Assembly: GCA_002633025.1 (NCBI GenBank) | Contig: NMRB01001301.1 | Span: forward strand, 53,408 to 117,407 | Length of the DNA: 64,000 nucleotides | Direction: 5' to 3' | Source of the DNA: Notospermus geniculatus | Lineage: Eukaryota > Nemertea > Pilidiophora > Heteronemertea > Lineidae | Shown: one piece after another, positions 54,440-64,000 of the stretch | How positions within the stretch are numbered: position 1 is the stretch's first letter | Layout: every line of letters starts with the position of its first letter | Made by a program: the position numbers and the translations under genes | The notes under the pieces: model-generated | What the model was told of the DNA's origin: nothing | The model's database searches: none | Seen by the model: only the letters and a program-made list of their open reading frames with translations

Positions 54440-54890
54440 TGAACAACATTCCGGAGCAACCTGTATAGACTGGCCAACAAATCAAAGCAACATTTCAACA
54501 TGCTGGAAACTTTCCCCCTGTACACACTAGACAACTTTCATCCAACAAGGTGTTGTTAGAACGAATGTTGGAAAAATGTTGCAGGTGTGACAGGGATCAA
54601 AGTCCCCCTGGAATCAAAGTCCGGTCTTATTGTTCAGTTGCCAGGCTGTCCTTTTTCAAATCTATTTCCGAAGTCAAACAGTCTCGCACACACCAAAATA
54701 GGCCACATGCATTCTTCCATGATACTGCCTTGTGCTCAACTAAATTTCAAATTCAAAATGCCATCATTCCTATTTATAGACTGACCAATCAGAGGTTGAT
54801 TATGTAGGTCAACCTGCTTCTGATTGGTCAAAGTCAACAGACTTTTGAAATGGAATTTGAAAAGGGACACCCTGCCAACTTCCAGGTCTC
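54440..54890. mobile_element. Inverted-repeat pieces past copy A
   Basis: 54637-54885 has mirrored arms around CAGGCTGTCCTTTTTCAAAT and GTCAAACAGTCT. 54440-54600 has repeated CAACATT and GTTGGAAA words. Confidence 0.45.
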
Positions 54891-54899
54891 AAGGTAGAG

Positions 54900-56045
54900 A
54901 TGGGAGTATATGGCTATAGGGACCATGACCATTCGAATATCACCTTACAATAGCGGGCTATATTGTTTGGCGGACTTGAATTCCTAGGACGTTGATTCCT
55001 GCCACACCTGCTCCGTGTAAACAAAGGGCTGTAATAATGCCCCCAGGAACCACGGACCTTATTCCCAAAGCCCCCCCCCCGTAATTTTAAGGGTACGCAA
55101 ATCCTTTGTCAGGCAGACAGTGAACAATAGGTTGTCTGCAAATGGACAATAGTTTACGAATTCCGAAAAATTACGAGAGCTTCGTGAATACGGTCCCTTT
55201 AGGCCTATCTTGATGTTTACTATATTCATAATCATAAATATTGGATAAAATATCGTGAGTCAGTCATGTAAGTGAGTGGGTGTCTGGTTGTTGACTTTCT
55301 CGGCATCTTTCCAAAGAGTTGTTGTCAACAGACACAAATGACTTTACGCATAGGCCTAGAACACGTGGATGTCGGTACTTACCCCGAAAAAACCCAAGAC
55401 AGACAGCTAAAAAGACGCGGGGCACAGGGTAATCGATTTCACTGCTCGGGTTTGACACCCGCAATGCAAGCGCTCGGCCTCGATTTCGGTTTTTCAGGAT
55501 TCGGGGAATCATTCCGTTGGCCTGACCCACATACCATGCCGGGAAGTGACCCCAATTGAAAAGACAGGACAAAATATTATTGTATTGGTGACAACGTACA
55601 CAACGGCAGATGGACTGATTCGATGTATTTTCGTATCGGCAAGAACCCGAAAATAGAGTCGAATTAGTAACAGGTACCCTGGGGTCTCTGTGAGTCTGTG
55701 GTGTTGGTAAGGTCACCCGCGGCAAATTTTCTGCAGCAATCAAGGTCTGCTGTCAAATTTTCCACACCAACTCGCCAGTTTTCTTCCAGGCTTAGAAATT
55801 CTTGGGCCGGGGATTCACATTTCTCATTTTGTCAGTGCGGAGACACAGATGTATGTGAAGTTTGAATAAACATGGAGTCAAAAATTAATTCTGGGGCTCA
55901 AGGACCCTGTTGTATTCGTTTTCTAGGAGCAACTCAAGAGCGGCTATATAGCTTAAATGGACTCGAACTTGATGCACTCGACATCAACTTCACATTTTCC
56001 ATTGGGCTATTTCATACGTCGAGGATTCGATCGTCCAATTTAAAT
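54900..56045. other. Spacer between copies A and B
   Basis: A 159-codon minus-strand frame (55743-55264) lies here but resembles no known protein. Homopolymer C run at 55072-55080. Confidence 0.35.
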
Positions 56046-56130
56046 TTTTCACCAAAAAGCCCCGTTTTCTAAGCTCTGTATATAGCGCTTACTATCCATC
56101 CAAACAGGGCTTTTTGGTGAAAATTTAGTT
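56046..56130. repeat. Hairpin with CACCAAAAAGCCC arms
   Basis: Mirrored on the right as GGGCTTTTTGGTG, about 35 bp of loop. Confidence 0.65.
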
Positions 56131-56959
56131 TTAATGTACGCTTTTCGCATGCCCATCTATTTTGGTTTTGTCGGCAGACTGCAGACATTTTGGTTCCTAA
56201 AGCCGCCGCTAGGGCTAGAAGCTTCTAGCCCAAATATTTTCCATTGTCCCGTTTGTCAATGCCCCCCCCCCCAACAATTGATTAAAGATTGAGCAAATAA
56301 GCCACGACCTGAGAGGGGGAGGCACTGATAAACCTGTTTCTCTGTGTTTGAGTGTGCGCCAAACAATAATTAGGCTAATAGGCAAAAATATGTGGATGGG
56401 CAACATGGGTATAGGGTTGCATCTCAGATTAGGGAATTGATGACGGTGAGAGAGGAAGGTCACACATTCCTCACAAACGAAGAGATCAAAACTTTTTTAG
56501 ATTATTTGTGTACAATGCGAGTTGTAGCCAAAAAATGGGTATTAATAAGGGATAAGTTGTCAATATTATGCACCTAGCACTAAACGTTTTCGCACCACCG
56601 CACCCGATACTGTACATGTAAAGTACGAAATAAACATATATTATAAAGCTGCCACTGCCATGTGAGACTGGGAGGCATTCTCTCATTCATCACACCTGTA
56701 CACTTGAAAGTGCTGTTTCCATGTGTTGGCTTGGGCAGCAGCCAGCAAACAGACACATGCGTTATCGGATAAATTATTAAATCAATGCAGTCAAGGGCAA
56801 TGTACACATGTACATGAATTGTATGTCTGCTGCCATCTAACCTAACCCATGGCGACCGAGGGTAGCAACTGACTAAGATGGCGGCGGTGGATAAAACGGT
56901 GATTGGTCGCCACATCAGCGCCATCTTCAAATGGCGTCAGTTGTTCCACAGTTCACTTG

Positions 56960-57550
56960 GTAACAAAAATGGCCATATCTCCGGAACGGAAGCAGCTACG
57001 ACGACGCGACTAGCGCCAAACGAAAGAGTAGAAAAAAGTAGCTCAATTCTGACCCATTTTCAGAAGCGTAGGAGCAACGGTTATCGAGATATGGACGTTT
57101 AAAGATTGACAACCTGACGAAAACGTAGGCAGAATGCGACCATTTCCTCACAACTTGCATCTTCGGCCCTGATCTGTTTCTCTCACAGACATTTTAGAAC
57201 AAGCAGACCTGCATGAGGTCGTGCCCCATTTAGTTGCCTCCAGAATGAGTGCCTTGTCACCAGTTTTGGTTGAAAATTGTGGGAGCTAGGCGCATTTTTT
57301 TAGAGACACCAGAAATTCATGTTACGAAATGTACATTTTTCAACTTCATCCCGGCCCCAAGGGGTTAACCAGCGAAAAAGTTCCCTGTCGCAAAATTGCT
57401 GTGATGACTTTTTATCAATCCAGGCCATCTTCCGACCACTTCTGGAAAAAAAATCTTTCTCGCTTAACCCCATGGGGCCGGATGACGATATATGCGGCTT
57501 TGGCCTATACCACACACCCTTGTGCATTCAAACGGACATAGAATCGTAAC
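56960..57550. mobile_element. Pieces of the TTAA element family in altered order
   Basis: 56966-57363 matches the right 400 bp of 52137-52799, ending GGGGTTAA. About 100 bp later a left end (TTAACCCCATGGGGCCGG, 57465) begins and is cut at 57550 by the N. Confidence 0.75.
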
Positions 57551-57551
57551 N
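57551..57551. other. Single N at a duplication junction
   Basis: The sequence changes here from the TTAA-element left end to the receptor intron-2 minisatellite. It looks like an assembly join. Confidence 0.8.
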
Positions 57552-57705
57552 GGTGATGTAGAATTTTGTGAAAAGAGGAGGTAGAATTTTGTGAAAAGGT
57601 GATGTAGAATTTTGTGAAAAGGTGATCGTGATGTAGAATTTTGTGAAAAAGGGGAGGTAGGGTTTTGTGATGGATTTTAACAACAGTGTTGGTAGGCCTA
57701 CTCAC

Positions 57706-57818
57706 CGGTTACGATGAGGTAGTCACTGGCACTGGCAGTCTCTCCCCTTCGATTCCTGATGAAACATTTATATGTGCCCGTGTCCTCCATCATAATATTT
57801 CTGATCAGCAAAGACGAA
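57706..57818 (-). CDS. Second copy of receptor exon 2 (copy B)
   Basis: Matches 49146-49258, with silent differences only in the parts compared. No copy of exon 3 follows; the copied sequence stops at the N at 57551. Confidence 0.6.
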
Positions 57819-58437
57819 CTATCCTCGTGAGTCTCAACCGTGAATGTAAACACAAGTCAAGGTAAATGATATTAAAAAATGTCGTAGAATGAAAGAAAGA
57901 ACATTGAACATTGCTAGTCAATGTATTTTCGTTTAGAAGTTTCCACTATTCCGAATCAGTTATCATCTGCCCAGTTATCATCTAAATTTCGAAATCGCAA
58001 GCAACTGATACCGTCGACCTGAAATTGATCACATCTTCGCCATTGGTGGAAATCACGTCCAACTAGTCCACTACGGCGATCTAGAGCCAGTTGCAACGCA
58101 AACCAGTTGCAAAGCAAGTCGCAAAGCAAAATCAGGTTGAAAATCACAGGTGGATCCCCTGCTCTAACTTTGCCAGCCGTTGTTTTCTACCCAACAACAA
58201 TATTGCCAATTATTATGCAAACACCGATGAGAAAATTGGGTACAGCGTTGTTGGTACCCTATCCAACTGGTAGGAGCTGTTATCGGTATCACCAGTCCAC
58301 CATTGTCACGTGATCGGCCGGAAAGCAGCCGATTCAACCAATCATCGCGTTCTTTCGGCTCACGTGATAACGGACGACAGGCGACGCCGATCTCAGTAGC
58401 CCTAGCGGTGAGATTTGGAACTAGGTCTGTATTCTAC

Positions 58438-58646
58438 GAAAAAGGATATCGTGTGCCATTGGTTGGTTTGTCATCCTTGGTCCACGTGACCTTGAATTTC
58501 GAATCCGATTTGATGTTGCATCGTAGTGTGACCAAATGGGTACCTTCTGGAACATCTGATGGCCACGTGACGTCCCTGTCTACGTTGAGACTGGCAGCAA
58601 CAGAGGCGAGAAAAAGTGACAGTGTTGCCGCGGCCCTGTTCATCAT
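58438..58646 (-). CDS. Second copy of receptor exon 1 (copy B)
   Basis: Same 69-residue signal peptide and half Ig domain as 49713-49921, with identical residues and the same donor. It lies about 8.7 kb upstream of copy A. It could be an extra 5' exon, or the other haplotype placed in tandem by the assembler. Confidence 0.7.
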
Positions 58647-60236
58647 GGCGGAGATCTGTGAGGAGGATATTGTCTGGTAGCAAAAATCGAAGTGTGAAGG
58701 GACTCACGTGCTCACCAGGGAGTGTTGACTCAAAACTACAAATATTGGCAGTGAATCCTTGCGTCCAAGCGGAATAAGTGAATCCCGTCAGCGGAATTTC
58801 CTTCCTTGAAGAAAAAGGCCATCTGACAACAGCTTGTGACGGGAGGACAGCTTTCTACTACGGAGACACCACAGTCCAGCCCTGACCTCTGTAATCCAAT
58901 TGTTGTAAGCCGACAGCCACCAGGTGATGTGAGGGCGATATCGCACGCGATCTGATCGCCACCGATCTTCTCGCCAGCCACCGTAGACTATGCAATATCA
59001 ATTTTGTTTGATATTGGGCGATCAGTGCTGTCGAGAAGATTCCACGCATCAGTCCAGCGCACACCTGGCGTCAACAGCCGATCACTTTGCTCGGTGACGA
59101 TCAGATCGCTTGCGATATCGCCTGGTGTGCTGCCCGCTTCGAAGAATCGTCGCTCCACGATTGTGCGTTATTCAGAGGTTGGCTGTACGTCACGTATGGG
59201 GCTAGGCCTACCCTGGGTGGACGACCATACGACAGCAGGCCTACTGTAGAGCCAAGCAGTGCAGCTTCGTCGCGTGGGAATCGAAAGCGAAGTCTATTCA
59301 CCAACTACGTGTATTTTATGCGACGTAAATCACACGCCATAATAATTCTGGCAATTTTTCCAAACCGAAAAATATTTCCCAATATTCACAAAGCGAAAGC
59401 ACTTCGGACATTTATACGTATAATACCTCTCAATTGGATTGAAATCCTTGTAGGCCTAGGCCTATATTATTAACAGTCCAAATGTTCCAATTTGAAAACT
59501 ACCTGAATGGTCGAGCATTTTAGCATCAATCGCAGTTATTATTCTTGTTTTTATGAAGTATAAGTACTGTTTGTGTAACACTTTCCATTTATCAGCAGTT
59601 TTATACCTATGGGGTCAGGCTATTAACGAGAAGCACGAACACTGGTCAGGCCAACAAATACATGTACTAAGCGATTGATATCCAGCCGGTTCTCTGCAAA
59701 CTAAGCCTGTTTACTCAGCCCTTTTTACACAGAGTCGGTTCGAGGCCAGGATCCATATTCATAAACATACCAAAAATAGATAAGCCCGCTTTGAACATAT
59801 AATACTGAAGTCAAAGTGTGATACTTATCTTTTGTGTTGAACAAAGGATAAGTGTCACACTTATACTTAAGTAGTTTTATGAAATGGACCCAGGGCACGT
59901 AGCATCTTAAACGAAAATTTTCCCTTTAATCTTTTGTTTGGAACAAAAGATTAAAGATAATGTATCACGACTTCATTGTTTACATTCAATGTTAACATGG
60001 ATGTTTTACATCATGTTATTTTGGATTTTTGGGACATGCCAACCCACCAAATTGAATACTTTTGGTATCAAAAGAATATTTACAGGGGCATGCCACCAAC
60101 AAACTACTCATAAGACAATAAACCACTGGATGTAAACAAACAAAATGTAAATAAACAATGATTTTCGTGGCCCGCGAAAATACCCGTGATACATTATCTT
60201 TAAGGGAACTGTTTCACTAAGATGTTTTATGCATAG

Positions 60237-63200
60237 ATTGCGATATCGCCTGGTGTGCTGCCCGCTTCGAAGAATCGTCGCTCCACGATTGTGCGTTATT
60301 CAGAGGTCTGGCTGTACGTCACGTATGGGACTAGGCCTACCCTGGGTGGATGATCATACGACAGCAGACCGGGCCTACTGTAGAGCCAAGCAGTGCAGCT
60401 TCATCGCGTGGGAATCGAAAGCGAAGTCTATTCACCAACTACGTGTATTTTATGCGACGTAAATCACAAGCCATAACAATTCTGGCAATTTTTCCAAACC
60501 GAAAAATATTTCCCAACATTCACAAAGCGAAAGCACTTCGGACATTTGCACGTATAATACCTCAATTGGATTGAAATCCTTGTAGGCCTAGGCCTATATT
60601 ATTAACAGTCCAAATGTTCCAATTTGAAAACTACCTGAATGGCCGAGCATTTTAGCATCAATCGCAGTTATTATTCTTGTTTTTATGAAGTATAAGTACT
60701 GTTTGTGTAACACTTTCCATTTATCAGCAGTTTTATACCTTTGGGGTCAGGCTATTAACGAGAAGCACGAACACTGGTCAGGCCAACAAATACATGTACT
60801 AATACAATGTGTACTAGTGTCCCACTGGCGAATTTCGGCCTGCGACAAGGGACGAATGAAAAATTCGTAGATAGATCTTCGTAGACTGTCGTCTATGTTC
60901 GTAGTGATTCTCTGCCTCCTTGATCCAATGCAAAACACATTAATGCTAAATATCGCAGCTTGTCGAGGGAATGTCGCAGACTTCAGATTCGCCCCTTGTC
61001 GTGGGAAAAAGTCGCCAGTGGGACACTAGTACATGTATTAAGCGATTGATATCCAGCCGGTTCTCTGCAAACTAAGCCTGTTTACCCAGCCCTTTTTAGA
61101 CAGAGTCGGTTCGAGGCCAGGATCCATATTCATAAACAAATACCAAAAATAGATAAGCCCGCTTTTGAACATACTTAAGTCAAAGTGTGATACTTATCTT
61201 TTGTGTTGAACGAAGGATAAGTGTCACACTTATACTTAAGTAGTTTTATGAAATGGACCCAGGGCACGTATGCACAAAGCATCTTAAACGAAAATTTTCC
61301 CTTTAATCTTTTGTTTGGAACAATAGATTAAAGATAATGTATCACGACTTCATTGTTTACATTCAATGTTTGTAAACATGGATGTTTTACATCATGTTAT
61401 TTTGGATTTTTGGGACATGCCAACCCACCAAATTGAATACATGTACTTTTGGTATCAAAAGAATTTTTACAGGGGCATGCCACCAACAAACTACTCATAA
61501 GACAATAAACCACTGGATGTAAACAAACAAAATGTAAATAAACAATGATTTTCGTGGCCCGCGAAAATACCCGTGATACATTATCTTTAAGGGAACTGTT
61601 TCACTAAGATGTTTTATGCATACGGCCCTTGGGCCCGTAGGCACAAAACATCTGTAAAATTGACCGTGAAGTTCTGAAATTTGGAGCAAATCATTGAAAT
61701 TCACCGCAGATTTCAATGTTTCTAGCATAGTGCACCCACCCCCTCTTTTCTGAAATCGTGGATCCGCCCCTGAGTTGCAGGTTGCAAAGCAAGTCGCAAA
61801 GCAGAAAACAGCCAGTGGATCCCTATTATTAACTCGCACGCACTCTGTCGTATCTGCGAGCTTGGTAGCGATGCTATTCTAAGAGGACCTGGGGCCGTAT
61901 GCATAAAACATCTTAAGTGTGTAATTTAAGGGAAAGTTTACACTTAAGATGTTTTATGCATACGGCCCCCGACTTCCTCAGGATGTAGACACTTACACCT
62001 AGATGCAGTAGTCCTCAACAGAATCGTCAAACAAAGTCACACACCACAAAGGTCAGATCATGGGCCCTCTTTCCTCCGAAGTAATCCCCCTGACTCATCG
62101 AGGACTTGAAAGTGAAAATGGAACTCCGAGATATGGACTTAACATTTGGAAAACCCACTCGCGTTTTTTACATTGAAAATTGCCGGTTCAGGCAGGAAAC
62201 CAAAAACCAACCAGTGCCTCTTCGTGTGGGCGAATGGGGTCAGTGATATGAGAAATGGTTGAGTGTGCACCCAGGAAAGATTCAAGTGATACGTCTTTAG
62301 TTGAGAGCGTTGACAGTACATTTTCTGGAAATATCTTTTTAGAATGAACTTGAGAAGGGTCGGGGTCTGGCCCTTCAAATTTTGGTCCATCGTGAGTGCA
62401 TTCTTTCTCGACGAAATTGCAAAATGAGACCATCGTCAACCAGGTATCAAAAGATAACTATCACACTCTGACTTAAAAGTGTGTTTATGAATATGGAACC
62501 AGAAATCTTGTCTGTGCGGAAGAGACGCCGAATGTTTTCGTAAAACCCCCGAAACGCCGACGCGAGCGCCAAACCCATTGTTCGATAAAAAATGATAAAC
62601 TTTGCGTTGGCGTTCGTTGGCTTTGCAACTCTCTCAGGATTCACGGATTCATACATTGTTAATGTCTTTGTCCATAGATAGAAAACTCCCGAAAAAATAT
62701 ATCAGAAATATGAGTGTTAGGCCTACAACTAAAGCAGGCTCCTAATTTCCGGAAAACAACGAAGAACAAAGGTCTGTTAGAGCTTCCGTGCAATTAGTCA
62801 ACTTCCTCCTCTCTTCGTGCATGTAATTAGGCCTACTGCTTCAGTTAATTACCATCCTTTACGAAACACTAGACCCATGCAAAATCTGGAATTCCCACGG
62901 TCGGTTTTGTCGTGGTTTGCGGCCCATCATTGGCTATATCAGTGAATGAAACTTTTAAAAGGAGGTTATCTAATACGTAGGCCCTACGTGTGTGCGTACA
63001 TGTATCTGCATGTGCGTAGTCGGTTTACGGAGGGGCACATCCACTCTAAAAAATGAATTGCTCAGAACACGGAATTTCTAACCTTGTTTACACTACATAA
63101 AAGTCCGGGCTTTTTGCGTTTACACCTATGAATCGCCGTGTCTAAATAAAGCCCGGGCTTTTAAAACCCATACATGGTCAAAAAGCCCGGGCTTATTTCA

Positions 63201-63518
63201 GACCAGGTGTAAAGTTTTTCAGTGTTTCCGTGTGTCAGTGTTCCCCCTATTGTTCTGGAACACTGGCAGATAGATCGACACGTTTCTCTGTGTGTCCTCC
63301 ATTGTCGAGTCGCGGCTTATTCCGTCAGACAATTATAGCAGGGAAACACTCGCAGATGGGGAACGCTCAAAAACGTTACACCGGGCTTCGAAAAGTCCGG
63401 GCTTTTTCAGACAGGTGACCAAGGCTTATTTTCATCCTGGTACAAGGTCATGGAATGGAAAATTCCATAGCCTAATGGAATATGTTAGTTTGGTGTATTG
63501 TTTAGAGTGTCCACTGTT
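60237..63518. repeat. Duplicated block, copy C
   Basis: Starts at the equivalent of copy A 50385 and continues to the equivalent of 54012, so 1.1 kb of copy B is present again. It carries one extra MITE (about 60802-61029) and lacks the 52137 element. Confidence 0.88.
60802..61029. mobile_element. MITE present only in copy C
   Basis: Ends ATACA, then TACTAGTGTCCCACTGGCGA, mirrored on the right; TA is doubled at the flanks. Copies A (about 50940) and B (about 59665) keep the unbroken site. Confidence 0.85.
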
Positions 63519-64000
63519 GGTTCACGTGGGCCTATAGTCCCTTTAAGTGACCATTATATTCGGTCCAATTTGAGCTTGTAACGGATTTTTCGGCACTAAA
63601 GCATTAGCGTTTCTCAAGACAATGAGCTGATATGTTAGTTTTTATGCCTAGAAGTGTCCCAGCTATTTATTTTAGCGATTATTTCGCGATTAATACGTTT
63701 TTTTCGGCATTTTGTGGTTTTCTAGAGATTTCATAATTAAGAAACGATTTTGGTTGGCTAGAATCCATACGGGGGTCACACATTCATCTCGGGCTCCAGG
63801 GCGGCCGAGTAGTATGGTAATTAGTGTGACCTCGATGTGGCCCCGACGTTGAGAAGCACATGTGGATAGAAATTGTTACCTTTAGCCATGGTGCAAGATG
63901 GGGTATACATTAGCGTTTGTTGAGTATTACGACGAGCCGTGGATTATCACTCACTCTTTTTGTGCGAGTACTGAGTTAGGCCAAAAATAGATCTTATCTA
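63519..64000. other. Right-end unique sequence
   Basis: No exon, tandem repeat or element recognised. A TAGTCCCTTTAA word at 63534 resembles an end of the 377-bp MITE family. Confidence 0.4.

Larger units (their letters stand above)
57552..60236. repeat. Duplicated block, copy B
   Basis: Matches copy A from about 49003 to about 51515, ending at TTTTATGCATA. It lacks the other sequence between 51515 and 54012. Confidence 0.88.

Noticed and set aside
55264-55743. 159-codon minus-strand frame as a gene
   Set aside because: No recognisable domain, no supporting splice sites and no start context; could be chance in a GC-richer spacer.
1-64000. Autonomous transposon or retrotransposon coding sequence
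   Set aside because: No DDE transposase, reverse transcriptase or integrase motif was recognised in the translated frames; all elements look non-autonomous.

Overview
The window reads as nuclear DNA of a marine invertebrate, most likely a deuterostome (echinoderm, hemichordate or cephalochordate). Reasons: short coding exons with GT-AG introns, two animal-type genes, tRNA-derived SINEs, very many short inverted-repeat (MITE-like) elements, and abundant AGGCCTA and TACATGTA words. The phylum cannot be fixed from the sequence alone. No long transposase or reverse-transcriptase ORF was seen; the mobile elements recognised are all non-autonomous.

Two genes can be assembled exon by exon, both on the minus strand. 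(1) 39049 to 18617: a complete 19-exon CASD1 gene (sialate 9-O-acetyltransferase), 806 codons plus stop. All exon phases agree, the SGNH residues Ser102, Asp272 and His275 are present, and the Cas1p-type multi-membrane domain is intact. (2) 49921 to 42932: a 10-exon receptor with signal peptide, two Ig domains, one membrane segment, a TIR domain and a short tail (about 505 aa), resembling the interleukin-1-receptor family. Its first two exons occur again at 58646-57706.

Layout: 1-6.5 kb is MITEs, one SINE and short tandem repeats. 6.57-8.68 kb holds candidate minus-strand exons and an eight-unit, ~200-bp array of exon-like modules. 8.87-9.32 kb is three different MITEs back to back. 9.3-18.5 kb is repeats, including two 377-bp copies of a TTAA-flanked MITE. 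18.6-39.05 kb is CASD1, its introns loaded with minisatellites, SINEs and MITEs. 39.1-42.9 kb is intergenic repeats and a 20-N gap. 42.9-49.9 kb is the receptor. 49.0-54.0 kb is duplicated as 57.55-63.52 kb, the second copy starting exactly at a lone N and carrying an internal 1.1-kb repeat; this looks like two haplotypes placed in tandem or a recent segmental duplication. Comparing the copies gives empty-site evidence for several insertions.

The two genes are neighbours in the same orientation. One modifies sialic acid in the Golgi and the other is an immune-type receptor; nothing in the sequence shows that they act together.
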